64,000 nt of DNA, from contig JACAAK010000012.1 in NCBI GenBank assembly GCA_025093985.1, forward strand, positions 310,001 through 374,000, in the 5' to 3' direction. Position numbers and translations under genes: made by a program. This DNA comes from Calvatia gigantea (lineage: Eukaryota; Basidiomycota; Agaricomycetes; Agaricales; Lycoperdaceae). The notes below the pieces were generated by a model. The model worked only from the letters and a program-made list of their open reading frames with translations, ran no database searches and was not told the DNA's origin. Shown one piece after another: positions 1 through 12,083 of the stretch (within the stretch, counting starts at the first letter, position 1; every line of letters begins with the position of its first letter).

Positions 1-1223
1 AAGACGACTTTCTGATATCCTCAATCTGTTTGTTTCTTACACCCTCGCTTAAGGTGTTGGATTTTGACAAGATTACGGGGGTGGAGGATAAACTCATCGG
101 GACGTTCTTGCATACGCTGTTATGTGAGGGAGCGAGGATTGAGAAGGTTATACTTGTGGGTGATGGATTGACGAAGGATACGCTTGGGTATCTCGGGCAT
201 TGTGTGCATTTGAGGAGTTTGGTCGTGAGTGGGATGGGCCCACATGTGGATCTGGACATCGTGAAGAGTCTAGGGAAGATTCCCGGATTGGAGGAATTAC
301 AGCTGGATTTGGAAGGGGGTAGATTGATGAGTGCGTCCGAGGAGGTTGATATCTCGACTCCATATCCTTCACCGAACGCAGCCACGGCGTGGGAGGGCGA
401 GCTTGGGTATAGGGAATTGACGAAGCTGGAGTTTATTGCGCCGTTATCGTTTATAAGGTCCTTCGTGGTCCGGATCGGCGCAACACAACTACGGCATATA
501 GGGTTTGAGAGTTCGAGTGAGGGTACGTCGGATCGAAAGGATTTATTGGCGTGTGTCGTACAGCGGTGGAAGGACACCCTAACATTTTTCCGGATGGTGC
601 ATAATATCGACGAGAATGGGGAGGAGGATAGTGCACCGCCTGCGATGACGATGGACACGATCTCCCCCTTGCTCAAAGTATCTAATCTCGTGCATCTCGA
701 GGTTGATGGGTACTTGCTCGAACTCAGGGACTCGAATATCACCGAAATGGTTAGCGCATGGCCGAAGATCCATATACTCCATCTCCCCTTCATGAGTTCC
801 GGCACTCAACGTCCGACAGTCATCTCTCTCCAGACTCTATCAAAATACTGTCCAGAGCTCAGACACCTCACGCTTCCCCTGGACACGGGTGACTTTACGG
901 TGTTGCAGGAAGCTCGGATTTCTCTGCATAAACTTCACATGCTCACGGTGGCGAGTCCAGACGAGCCTTGGGAACTTCGACGTGCGATGCGGCTAGCACG
1001 GGTTGTCGATCATTTGTTTCCGTTTTTAGCTAAAGTTCGGGCACATTCTGAGGAGCGTGAGGGAGGACGGTGGCAGCAAGTACACCAGATGGTGAAGATG
1101 TGTCAGTCTGTAAGGAATGAGGCTATGCAGATGTACAGACACACTGGCAGCTCGCTTGATAGTGGTAGTAGTAATAGTCCGGCTCTCATCAATTTTCCGA
1201 TGCAGCCTGTAGGACATACTTAG
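1..1223 (+). CDS. F-box/LRR-like protein, C-terminal part (5' end outside window)
   Basis: The reading frame is open from the left edge (frame of base 3) to the TAG at 1221-1223, about 406 residues. It starts within leucine-rich text (TPSLKVLDF) and continues with irregular LRR-like strands such as LRSLVVSG, LEELQLDL, LVHLEVDG and LRHLTLPL. This layout is typical of the large Agaricomycete F-box/LRR families, in which a short N-terminal F-box is followed by degenerate LRRs that select targets for SCF ubiquitin ligases. The F-box itself would lie upstream of the window, so the assignment rests on the repeat pattern alone. The tail (last ~60 residues) is Ser/His-rich and probably disordered. 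No frame break is seen. An LRR protein without an F-box is an alternative. Confidence 0.6.
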   Translation, partial: DDFLISSICLFLTPSLKVLDFDKITGVEDKLIGTFLHTLLCEGARIEKVILVGDGLTKDTLGYLGHCVHLRSLVVSGMGPHVDLDIVKSLGKIPGLEELQLDLEGGRLMSASEEVDISTPYPSPNAATAWEGELGYRELTKLEFIAPLSFIRSFVVRIGATQLRHIGFESSSEGTSDRKDLLACVVQRWKDTLTFFRMVHNIDENGEEDSAPPAMTMDTISPLLKVSNLVHLEVDGYLLELRDSNITEMVSAWPKIHILHLPFMSSGTQRPTVISLQTLSKYCPELRHLTLPLDTGDFTVLQEARISLHKLHMLTVASPDEPWELRRAMRLARVVDHLFPFLAKVRAHSEEREGGRWQQVHQMVKMCQSVRNEAMQMYRHTGSSLDSGSSNSPALINFPMQPVGHT

Positions 1224-1423
1224 CCGAGGTAATGGTAAATATAGGTGTCGCAGGGATACAACCACGTGACTGTTGTTAGCTCCCACGATGCAGTTCTCTT
1301 CCATACTTGCACACACACACACACCACCCTCTTCACCACACACACACAAAAGGCCTTGTTGGTCGTCGTCGTCGTTTCCTTCCCCACACGGCGTAGCGTA
1401 CCCGCAGCTCAGCGGTCGCACCC
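1224..1423. other. Intergenic region / chitin synthase 5' leader with CA microsatellite
   Basis: This 200-bp gap separates the F-box-like gene from the chitin synthase ATG. It holds two short (CA)n runs at about 1309-1325 and 1338-1350 and a CGT-repeat-like patch (GTCGTCGTCG) near 1363. No clear TATA box is seen. Both genes are on the plus strand, so the promoter of the chitin synthase must lie here or overlap the end of the upstream gene. Confidence 0.5.
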
Positions 1424-4400
1424 ATGAACCGCCAGTCTACCGCCAACATGAACGCACACCAACGGCTCGAGGCCGCCACGGACCTCGCCAAGCTCACCAA
1501 CGTCTCCGACGACATCATCGTCGCGTGTCTCCGCGAACGCTTCATGTCCGACAATATCTATACAAGCTTAGGCTCTTGCGGCCTCGTCGCTCTCAATCCA
1601 CACAAATACGTCCCCTCCAACGCTGACTCGGTTTTACACAAGTACGCTGCTGAGTACAGGGATACCTCGGAACACAAGGACAAGCTCCCTCCGCATATTT
1701 TCCAGTTGGCCAATAATGCCTATTACCACATGCGGAGGACTACCCAAGACCAAGCTATACTCTTCAGGTGCGTTCATCAGCTCATCGCCTTTTTTTGTCT
1801 TTGTCAGCCGTCGGTCTAACATGCCCTTGTGTTTTTTTATTTATTTAAAAAAAAATTTAATGGCATCATTAGTGGAGAATCGGGCAGTGGCAAATCCGAG
1901 AACAGACGTCTAGCCATCAAGACCCTTCTCGAACTTAGCGTCTCGAACCCCGGCAAAAAAGGATCCAAACTCGCCTCCCAAGTCCCCGCCGCCGAATTCG
2001 TCATCGAGTCCTTCGGTAACGCACGTACCCTCTTCAACCCCAACGCCTCCCGTTTCGGAAAATACACCGAACTCCAGTTCACCGACCGCGGACGAATTTG
2101 TGGCATCAAGACGCTAGACTACTACCTAGAGCGGAACCGCGTAGCAGCCGTCCCTTCCGGTGAACGTAATTTCCATATATTCTATTACCTCGTTGCAGGG
2201 GCCACCCCTGAGGAGCGACAACATTTACATCTGTATGATAAAACGACGTATCGGTATCTTGGGCATCGTGGTCCGGCTGCTGCTCGTCTGTTGGCTGGTC
2301 GCGATGACGACGCCCTTCGCTTCGATCAACTCAAAGTCGCTCTCAAGAATATTGGCATGTCCAAGAGGCACGTTGCGCAGACGTGCCAGTTGATTGCTGC
2401 GATTTTGCATTTGGGCAATTTGGAGTTTATTATCGATAGGCACAGGAATGAAGATGCTGCTGTTGTGCGTAATACAGGACGTTTTGGAGGTCGTTGCGGA
2501 TTTCCTTGGTGTTCCCGCCTCGGCTCTCGAGGGGGTTTTGTCGTATAAGACCAAGTTGGTCAAGAAGGAGCTTTGCACGGTTTTCTTGGATCCGGATGGT
2601 GCTTCCGATAACAGGGATGACCTCGCCAAGACGCTTTACTCCTTGTTGTTCGCCTGGCTTAACGAACACATCAACCAACGTTTCTGCAAAGATGATTTCA
2701 CCACTTTTATTGGTCTCTTCGATCTCCCCGGACCGCAGAACATGACGAGCAGACCTAATTCGCTCGATCAATTCTGTATCAACTTCGCCAACGAGCGTCT
2801 CCAACATTTCGTCCAGAAGCAACTCTTCGAAACACACGTCAACGAATACAACATCGAGGGTATCTCCCACCTCGTCCCCCAAGTCCCTTACTTCGACAAC
2901 GCAGAATGCATCCGGTTGTTACAGAACCAGCCAGGTGGTCTGATCCACATTATGGACGATCAAGCCCGGCGTATACCGAAGAAGACGGATCAAACTATGG
3001 TCGAAGCATTCCAAAAACGATGGGGCAATCATTCTTCATTCAAATCGGGCGGCGTGGACCGTTCCGGGTTCCCTTCCTTCACCATCAACCACTATAACGG
3101 TTCCATCGCTTACTCCTCGGAACATTTCCTCGAACGCAACCTCGATTCTGTCAACCCCGATTTTGTCTCCCTCTTAAGAGGGGCAGCGGGTGATGTCTCG
3201 AATGCGGATGGGACGGGTAATGGTTCGATTAACCCGTTCGTTAAAGGGCTGTTTTCGAATAAGGCGATTGCGACACAGGCACATCCGAGGAATGAGGATA
3301 CTATTGTGTCTGCGCAGCAGAATGTGAAGCCTATGCGGATGCCGTCGACTAGGAGGAAGGGGACGATTAAGAGGACTTTGACGCTCAAGGAAACTGGTGC
3401 AAGTATGTTTAAGGATATTGATGAGAAGGATGAGGATGATGAGGCAGGTCTGGGGAACACAACTTTGGGCGGTGCTGGTGCGCATTCGGCGACATCAAAT
3501 TCTCCATGTATCGCAGGTGAATTCCGCGCGGCACTGGATACGTTATTCGAAACGCTGGAAGAGACACAAACGTGGTATGTGTTTTGTATCAACCCTAACG
3601 ATACCCAACTCCCCAATCAGTTGGAGGGGAGGAGTGTGAAGGGGCAGGTGAGGAGTATTGGGTTGAGTGAGATCGCGAAGAGGTGTGGGACAGTGTTTGA
3701 AGTTGGGATGACGCCGGAGGAGTTTTGTGGAAGGTATAGGGAGGGGTTGGATGGTGTTGGGGTTATGGAGGGTGATGGAAGGGAGAAGGCTGCGCAGGCT
3801 AGGACGGCGTTTGGACTTGGGGAGCGGGGTTTGGTTTTGGGTCAACACAAGGTTCGTTGTGATTTTTTTTCCAGGTTTATTTCCACTTGTGAGTTGACAT
3901 GCAAACGCTATTTAGGTGTTCTTGTCGCAGAGGGCATTCCATCTATTTGAGGATCAGTTGAGATCAAGGGACGTCGAGGAGCAGAAGAGGAACCGGATAC
4001 GTGATGCGGAAGCTGAAGCCGGCCTTGATCCGCGCGGTATCTCAGACCCATATGCGCCCTACCGCAGTCCTGGAGAAGAAATGGATCCAGGTTGGGGAGC
4101 TTACAGCGACAATATGAACGGATCGAGTCAGGCCCTTCCGCTCGTCGCTAATGCCTCGCCATTCCAACAACGTGCGGATATGTATGATGATGATTATGAC
4201 GAGAACAAGTCGCTGCGGAACAGCGAAGAATACGATGGTCGTAGTCGATTCACATCCAACCGCGACGATTCTGTGTCCAATTTCGGTTCCGAGTCCTATG
4301 CACCTTCGAGGAACATGTTCCAGAATACTGATAAACGCGGGTTGGTGGATAAAGAGGCTTTAGCGGGAGAGATCCAGGAAGGCGAAACGACGGAAGTTCT

Positions 4401-7400
4401 CAAAGAGAGCGCCGCACGTCGTCGTTGGGTCGCACTCTGTTGGTTGTTGACTTGGTGGATTCCGACCCCGTTCCTCACATATCTCGGTCGTATGAAACGC
4501 ATGGACGTGCGTCAGGCGTGGCGAGAGAAACTCGCACTGAACTTGTTGATCTGGTTCGTGTGTGGTTGTGCGGTGTTCGTCATTGCCGTGTTGGGGAACT
4601 TGATTTGTCCGACGGAGCATGTGTTCAACCGGAGTGAATTGCAGGATCATAGTTTCCAGAATAGCCCAGGGAATGTGTTTACGGCGGTGAGGGGAGAGGT
4701 GTTTGATTTGACGCAGGTCGCGATGACGCATCAGCGGATTGTGCCCATTGTGCCGGTGAAGAATATTTTGAAGTATGGGGGTGTTATTGCGGATAATTTG
4801 TTCCCGGTTCAGGTACGTGCATATACCTGCGATAGTATCTTTACAGCGTGGATTTAACAACGTGTTGCAGGTCAGCGCTTTGTGCAATGGTATTGATGGA
4901 AACGTCTCTCCCTACGTCACCCTCAACTCCGCCAACAACACCGACCCCAACGCTCAGTACCACGACTTCCGCGTGTTTACAAACGACTCCAGGCCCGACT
5001 GGTATTTCCAGAGTATGGTCAGGATGCGATATACCGCACGTGTTGGGTTCGTCGGATATACACCTAAAGAGATCAAGAATATGGCCACGACCGGTAGCTC
5101 TGTTGCCATCTACAACGGGCTCATCTTCGACGTCACGAGTTACCTACGCAGTCCACCTGCTGTTGTCCCACCCGTTGGCATGGCGCCCCCAGCTGCGGAT
5201 CCCCACTTCATGGACGGCACTGTCTTGGATTTGTTCAAGCTCTACGCAGGAAAGGATATTACCAAGAGACTTAACCAACTCAATATTGATCATCAAGTCC
5301 TCGAACGACAGAAAGTCTGCCTCCGGAACCTGTTCTTAATTGGCAAGGTCGACAATCGACAGTCCCCTCAGTGTCTATTCTCGACGTACATCTTGCTCGC
5401 GCTATCGGTTATGATGGTATCCATCATTGGATTCAAGTTCATCGCCTCCCTCAATTTTGGCGCTGAGAGGGCACCAGAGGACCACGACAAATTCGTCATC
5501 TGCCAGGTACCCTGTTACACTGAAGGCGACACGTCACTGCGCCGTACCATCGATTCACTTGCCCAGCTCAAATACGACGACAAACGCAAATTGCTGGTTG
5601 TCATCTGTGATGGTATGATTGTCGGTTCGGGGAACGATCGCCCGACGCCGAGGATTGTGTTGGATATTCTTGGTGCAGACCCCAACTTGGACCCGGAGCC
5701 GTTAAGCTTCCAGTCCTTGGGCGAAGGAGCGAAGCAGCACAATATGGGCAAGGTATATTCGGGGTTGTATGAATGTTCGGGACATGTGGTGCCGTACCTG
5801 GTAATTGTGAAGATTGGAAAGCCTACGGAGAGGAGCAGGCCTGGTAATCGTGGAAAACGTGATTCGCAGATGTTGTTGATGCACTTCTTGAACAAGGTGG
5901 GTGATTGCAACAGACCTTCTGGCTCTGGGCTGACGGATTTCATGATATAGGTCCATTTCAATGCGGCCATGAACCCCCTGGAGTTGGAGATGTACCACCA
6001 GATCAAGAACGTTATTGGTGTCAACCCGACGTTCTACGAATACTTGTTCATGGTCGACGCTGATACCACTGTCGATCCAATGTCGGTCAATCGACTGATC
6101 TCCGCGTACGTCGTAATCTCTCCTGTTACCATCCGTTGTCCGACTGAATAGGTGATTTTGTAGAATGATTCACGACAAGAAGCTCCTCGGTGTCTGCGGT
6201 GAAACGGAGTTGGCAAACGCGAAGCAGTCTTTGATCACTATGATGCAGGTACGCGTTAAACACTCAATTGCAGTAACGTTGGGACTGAATACACGTGTAG
6301 GTCTACGAGTATTTCATTTCCCATCATATGGCCAAGGCTTTTGAGTCCCTCTTTGGCTCCGTCACCTGTTTACCCGGTTGTTTCACGCTATACCGCCTGC
6401 GTACCCCTGATACCCACAAACCACTCCTCGTCTCCAATCAAATGATTCAAGACTACTCGGAGAACCGTGTCGATACCCTGCACATGAAGAACCTTCTCCA
6501 TCTTGGTGAAGATCGATACCTTACAACACTGCTCCTCAAACACTTCCCAACGTTCAAAACGCAATTTATCCGAGATGCGCATGCATATACCGTTGCCCCG
6601 GACGATTGGAAGGTTTTACTTTCTCAGCGTCGGCGTTGGATTAACTCGACAGTGCACAACCTTGGAGAGCTTATCTTTTTGGAGCAACTTTGTGGATTCT
6701 GTTGTTTCTCGATGAGATTCGTGGTCATGATTGATTTGCTGTCGACGATTACTCAGCCAATCACCGTCGCATACGTGAGTTTCCTGTGCTTTGATTGCGG
6801 ACTTCTATGTTGACTGTGGCTTCTATAGATTGTCTACTTGATCTACCTTGTTGCTGGAGCCGGAAAGCAGATTCCTACGGTTTCACTCATCATGATCGCC
6901 GCTATCTATGGTATCCAAGCCCTGGTGTTTGTCTTACGACGGAAGTGGGACATGATTGGCTGGATGATCTTCTATATCATTGCCATTCCTGCATTCTCAT
7001 TCTTCCTTCCGCTCTACTCTTTCTGGCGCATGGACGATTTCTCCTGGGGTCAGACTCGTATTGTCTTGGGAGAATCGGGGAAGAAAGTTGTTGTTCATGT
7101 GAGTAACATCTTTTGTGTTGGTCAAGTACAACTGCTGACGGTGTTCATATGTAGGACGAAGGCAAGTTTGATCCTCGTTCTATTCCTCTCAAGTCTTGGA
7201 GCGACTATGTGAGTGTTCCGCTCCTAATTATCTTTTCTTTGCTAACATGTTCCAGGAAAACGAGCTTTGGGACAAAGAATCGAATCACAGCATCGGCTCA
7301 TGGGTACCGCCGGTCAAGGGCAAGATGGACTACGCTGAATCGCGCACCGCCTCCCTCTACGGTCGTGAAACATACTACGAGCCCCGCACTCAATCACCCG

Positions 7401-7774
7401 CTCCCTCCCAATTTGGCATGTACCCACCTCCAGGTTACAATTCGGGCCGCAACACACCTCAATCTAATTTCCGCCCCATGAGCGAAGCAAACCTGCTCCA
7501 CCAACCAGTACCCTCGCGTCCTGTCACCAATTATCTCGACATGCCGATCCCTGCAATAAGTGAAGGTTTTGGTGTTGGCGGTGGTTCTCACGAATCACCT
7601 TCCGACGCTGATCTCGAACGTGCCGTGCAGGAAGTTCTGCGGGTCGCTGATCTGAACACGGTGACGAAGAGGGAGATCAGGCGACAGTTGGAAGAGAAGT
7701 TCGGGATGGACTTGACTTCACGCAAGACTACGATTAATGCTGCGATTGATAAGATTCTTTTGGGTCAGGCATAG
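1424..7774 (+). CDS. Chitin synthase with N-terminal myosin motor domain (class V/VII type), 10 exons
   Basis: The enzyme polymerises UDP-GlcNAc into chitin at the plasma membrane; the myosin-like head is thought to tether it to actin-guided secretory vesicles. Proposed exons: 1424-1767, 1873-3851, 3916-4812, 4871-5896, 5951-6105, 6164-6248, 6301-6774, 6829-7098, 7155-7208, 7256-7774. All introns are GT...AG, 47-105 bp. With one surplus G at 2477/2478 ignored, the exons sum to 1,934 codons (1,933 aa), usual for this class. Domains: P-loop GESGSGKS (residues ~116-123), motor to ~774, two membrane segments near 944 and 980-1000, cytochrome-b5-like region ~1030-1100, a further membrane segment ~1240, chitin synthase core with GEDRYLTT and QRRRW (~1604), and a C-terminal DEK-type domain (last ~55 residues). 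The stray G shifts the frame at residue ~317, so the gene is either mis-assembled here or broken. Confidence 0.93.
2477..2478 (+). other. Apparent +1 frameshift in the chitin synthase myosin domain
   Basis: The protein reads ...AAVVRN T in one frame up to about 2476 and [11 protein letters not shown] in the next frame from 2478. No residues are missing on either side, and the text on both sides matches the myosin-motor chitin synthase family. One surplus G in ACAGGAC explains this. A 13-nt 'intron' (GTGCG...ACAG) would be needed to splice it out, which is too short. Sequencing or assembly error, polymorphism and real inactivation are all possible. Confidence 0.8.
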
Positions 7775-8784
7775 ACTTAATTGCTGATCCCGGACATTGT
7801 AAGCTCGATCATGAACGCCCTTTACCTACATTCTTTTAGACACCTCCACCCTCTTTCTTGGTTCCCACTACTTTTTGGAGATTTAGTCACACTACAAACA
7901 CTGCTTCAGAACCAGTGTATGCTTTCTTTGTCTTGTTACCTGCTATACAATATGGACTCTCGGGACAGTCATTACTATTCGTAACCCTCTCGCATATATA
8001 CTCTCTTACACTCTTTCGCTTTACTTGACATAAGCCATTTCTCTCTCCTGGACCATTGCATCTTCTGTTAAACATAATAAATTAGAAAGTTCTACGGAAT
8101 AAAAAAGTAACTCCCGACACTGGTATAACTGTCGCCTTATCCAATGACATGCATTCGTGATGAACCCCTCAGCTTTTGATTAACCAGTGAGTGAGATCGT
8201 TGCGGTGTCTGGTCGGTTCGGTTCCTACAGCGCGTTAGGGGTTGTGCATTTTTGTGGCTTCGTATAGCAACCCCCCCCCCCCCCTCCTAAATGTCTCCTC
8301 TAATTATGGTTGTCCCTACCCCCCGGGTTGAAAATTCCCAGATGGTGGGGCCGTGGCACAGGGCAGACTTCAACCAGACGCCCAAACTTCATCGTCCCCA
8401 AACAAGATTTGATACGCGATGGACGATTGATGGGCGACGTCGGTGAGGCATCGATGATCGACGTCGGTGAGGCATCGATGATCGACGAAATCGAGGGCTG
8501 CCGCAGGATTGGATGGCACCAACTACACCGACACACACGCTACTCGAACGTCCTGCCCACTTAATCTGCCATCCTGACTTAGCATAGATGCCTATCATTG
8601 GGACGGAACCTGGGCCCCACGGCCCCCACCCTCGCGTCGTGGGGTAATAGTTGGAAGATTCTTCCCGTGGTTTCTAGGTCACTGTGGGTGTAGCACTATC
8701 TGTATGCTTCCTCACCACAACCTTGCCGCGTTCCAATCCGCAGTAGATAGAGTTTATATCTCAAGATCTTTGGCAGTACGAAGC
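7775..8784. other. Intergenic region, about 1 kb, no gene seen
   Basis: This region follows the chitin synthase stop. The first ~300 bp are pyrimidine-rich and contain AATAAAT/ATAAAA-like strings near 8075-8105, suitable as a 3' UTR and poly(A) region. A run of 14 C lies at 8271-8284 and a short tandem repeat at 8435-8487. Short open frames here have no recognisable protein text. Confidence 0.5.
8435..8487. repeat. 24-bp tandem repeat, 2.2 copies
   Basis: The 24-bp unit beginning CGACGTCGGTGAGG occurs at 8435-8458 and again, identical, at 8459-8482, followed by the first five bases of a third unit. It lies outside any recognised gene and is probably a replication-slippage product. Confidence 0.85.
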
Positions 8785-8792
8785 TATATAAA
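8785..8792 (+). promoter_or_regulatory. TATA box upstream of the 8832 gene
   Basis: TATATAAA stands 40 bp upstream of the ATG at 8832, a normal distance for a fungal core promoter. It supports the chosen start, although the gene behind it is broken. Confidence 0.5.
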
Positions 8793-8831
8793 CCCCATCG
8801 CCATCTGTCTTGTGGGAGCTAACTGACGACC

Positions 8832-10380
8832 ATGACAGAGACTACCCCCCTTGTTTGCACTGCGATTCAACTCGACGCGTCCTCGAGCAATGACCACCAA
8901 CACCCCCATACCGACTCGTCCGCATTTACTTCAACTGATGGTTTTGGTTTCATCTCATTATTCCAGATTTTGACGAACTTCAAACGATCTCAAGATGACC
9001 TCTGGGTAAGTCATATAGGGTTTTAATGGAAATTGTTGAACATAGTTGAATCCTCTCATACTCTTCCATCCTTGACTAGGGCCTGGTCGGTTTGCCGAGT
9101 TCTGAAAGCTGGAACCGCTTCCTGATGATGTCCCAGGCAGTGGAGACGTTCAGAGTCCATCTCGTGCCATCCCCTTTTCAAACCACCATCAAACCAGCTA
9201 CGTTTGTCCGTGTTGCGCGAATGCTGGAGGGCAGACCACTATTCCCTTCCCTCCGTCACCTCCAGATTGAAAGCCTCAGTCATAGTATCGACAACTATCT
9301 TGCACTTCTAGCCTCTCCCGCTCTTGAACGTATCACACTCACCTACCGCCCGCCGGCTCTGTGTAATGAGCGGGACGATAGGTATCAAGAGTTGGCTATG
9401 CCCTTCTTCACCGAACTCGCATTCTATTCTACAAAGCTCCAAGTTCTTCTTGCCGAAAAAGGCGGTTCCTGCTATACCGATAACAGTGGCTAGCAGACCA
9501 TCAGTAATTTCCGTGAGCTCCGGGTCTTGAAAGCTCGAGTGTCTCCTGCGGGTCCCAGAAGGAGAATTTGACCCCTATATCCAGTGTTTAGAGTCTTTGC
9601 GGTCACTGGCGATCCTGTGGTTGAGACTTGAGGAGATTGTCCCAGTCATCGGTGAACTACCACACCAAACGTCCGAACTTCATGAGGGCGTAGAGTCCAC
9701 CACCCTTCCTTCCAGAATCCCCACCAGTGACTCAGTTGGATATAGTTGGACCCGCTCACCTGGTTTCCAAAATCGTCTCTAGCTTTTGGTTCGAGAGCGT
9801 TGAAGACAATCTCCAGTCTCCCTTCCCCCCCCACTCGAGCCCTCAACGGGGCCTCCGCCCGACGCGATACACTAGTCTGCCTACCTTGGACCTAAGACCC
9901 CTAAAACAAGTCCTGGAGCTTCAGAGCCTTCACCTTTTGGAGTGCTCTCTAAAGCCTTCCACCGAATTGATCGAGCCAGGTGTTTGGCCTGCGTCTTGTC
10001 TCTCTTGCACTCCCTTCATCAATGATGGTGGTGGACCTTTTACAACTTAAAAGCATCGCAGAGTCGCTACCATCATTGCGGACCCTTTCACTTTGGCTGG
10101 GCGATTTTGAAAAATCTTAGTCCTCCTGGTGGTATTGCCGTGCCGACCGAGCTTCCTCTTCACCACCCTTAGAAAGCTTGGAAATACTCCCTCCTTCCCT
10201 CTTCTTTCCTGGGCGGAAGAAGTTCGTACACATCTATCCGTGTATACCAGTTGCCCGTTACTTGAACGCACTGTTCCCTAGGTTGCAATCCCTGGCGGCA
10301 GGGCGGGATGTGGCCAAGTGGAGCGTCATTTTCGAATTGATGAAGCTATGCCAAGCGAGTTTGATGGACGACAAGAACTA
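8832..10380 (+). pseudogene. Degenerate F-box/LRR-type gene
   Basis: Exon 1 (8832-9005, ending SQDDLW) joins exon 2 from 9080 across a GT...AG intron (9006-9079) in frame. Exon 2 carries LRR-like text (FPSLRHLQIESL, PALERITLTY) resembling the middle of the F-box/LRR proteins elsewhere in the window, then stops at the TAG ending at 9493. Beyond it, related text continues in shifting frames (for example FRELRVLKARVSPAGP, VSKIVSSFWFESVEDNL) with several stops up to about 10380. I read this as a once longer gene disabled by stops and small indels. A short, still-expressed 185-residue protein from the first two exons cannot be excluded. Confidence 0.55.
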
Positions 10381-12083
10381 GGAGGACTCTTTTTTCCGAA
10401 GTATAGTACTCATTTGTAATAAACGTGCACCAACGTAAGCGGGTCGTGTGTGGTAGGCGTCGACAACGAAGAACGTAGTAAGTAGCTTGGAGCAACTGGT
10501 GACGAATGTAAAGTAACGTGAAAAGTAGAGGGAATTAAGAAGTCCTGACTCCGACAGAGACCGCGGTTTTTATATCTACGAAAATGGGGCGAAATCGTTC
10601 AACAAATTCTACTACGAAACGGAGAAGGTGAAATTCAAGGGTCAATAAAATCGGTGATAGGATCATCCATGGCGGGAATCTCGAAATTGAAATTGCATCT
10701 ACAGAAAAGGAATAGCGACTAGTCAGTGAGTTCCGTCCATCTGCTATGTTCGTCGAACGGGCCTTTCCATGCGTCGTCTGCACGTAACCGTTCTCCTATA
10801 CCAAGATATGTTGAATGTTTCATTTTCCCGTTCACCGTGCCGACGAGTTGATGTGACACTCGTCAATCAATATCATATCAAATCTAAAAAGTGTATTCTT
10901 CGATATGACGTGCTTTACACTTTTTGAAATCAATTTGAACTTGATATGATTTGTGTCGCATCGACTCGTTGGTGTAGTGTGTTCAATAAGATAAAAGTTA
11001 GTCCGTCTCCCCTCCTTGCAAAACCCACACAACTGTACAATTAAATGAGCACAGCAAAGAACAATCTTTTCCCTTCCTCCAAGATTTCACGGTAGAATTT
11101 CTCGGTGCCCCATCTGTGTGAGCACCCCGTCGTTGTGGAGAGGGTGGGGGTCGGCCTGGTCGCCCTGCGGGTTGACAATAATAACGCCACTATATCAGTC
11201 TGCTGGGTCTGACACAGTGAAAGGCAAAGAGTACCGACACCACCAGTCAGGTATTTTTGCCGAGCACGAATTTGGACAGTCCAAAACCGTCGATTCTCAG
11301 TGCGCAGTGGGAGTTATAATCTAAGTCAAAGCGTAATCCGCAAGGCCCCCTACATACCCCCAGCAGGCGAGAGTCCATGTTTACCGGGATCAACTATCTC
11401 GGATTGTGTGGGTGCCAATCCCCTTTCTTAGTAAAAGACGTTCGAGCCAGATCGGAGGTAGAACAGAGGTAATGGAGAAAGAAGGCACCAACCGCGGCAC
11501 AGCCGAAATAATTCACTGGCACAAGATCATTCGTTGAGTTTTCAGATTGAACTTCCATCAGCAACTTTGTACCTCTCATGGGTACATACAAGCGGCGGCA
11601 TGGTCAACTGGGAAAACGGAAAATGGAAAAAGTTGTCAAAGGGTTGGCAGTGAAACTGGGCCCTAGTACGGCTCGTTAACACGGATGATTTCTTATGTGC
11701 TACCAATCTCATATGAATTGATAAGCAGTTTCCTGCCCTGCTTTCAGTGTACCCTTGAGGCGAATGTTACCAGGTTGGCAGGTCCCAAAAATATATTTTG
11801 GAGTATCACACCTGGGAGAGAACGGTGATCCGAATGAACCTGCTTGATGTAAGCCATTGACGGACCAACGAGGAGCTTGGGAGAACTTCCCATCCTACTA
11901 TTTTTGTCTTCAGAATCTGTTCAGAACAGAGGTTCTGTTTCTTTTCTTGCGGATTTATAATCACTTGGTGCTAATTCGACAGGACGGGGAATAAGTTCAA
12001 TCGCATCTCGTGCAGGCATTCCACTTTCGGGTGTCAAACAGCTATTTATAACTGGCATCCAATCAGGAACAGAACAAACGTAC
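10381..12083. other. Gene-poor intergenic region, 1.7 kb
   Basis: No convincing coding frame is seen on either strand, apart from possible downstream exons of the minus-strand frame starting at 12293. The stretch contains the imperfect hairpin at 10840-10972, described separately. Otherwise it has no repeats or RNA genes that I can recognise. Confidence 0.45.
10840..10972. repeat. Imperfect long inverted repeat (hairpin), MITE-like
   Basis: The left arm begins CCGACGAGTTGATGTGACAC and runs through AATATCATATCAA and AAAAAGTGTA. The right arm reads back through TACACTTTTT, TTGATATGATT and GTGTCGCATCGACTCGTTGG. The arms pair in three blocks with small internal loops, around a ~20-bp centre. No target-site duplication was identified. 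It could be a small non-autonomous transposon or a structured regulatory/ncRNA locus. Confidence 0.6.

Noticed and set aside
1309..1350. CRISPR-like or regulatory repeat array
   Set aside because: Simple (CA)n microsatellite; no spacer-repeat structure, and the organism is eukaryotic. No CRISPR array is seen anywhere.
2465..2477. A 13-nt intron (GTGCG...ACAG) to repair the chitin synthase frame
   Set aside because: Far below any known fungal intron length, and its removal would delete conserved residues (VRNT); a single surplus base is simpler.
3110..3616. 168-codon minus-strand frame
   Set aside because: Lies entirely opposite the myosin-motor exon; it has no recognisable protein features.
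8271..8284. 14-C run (and the 14-G run at 25114-25127) as a regulatory or quadruplex element
   Set aside because: Single homopolymers without further G or C tracts; better explained by slippage, and prone to sequencing error.
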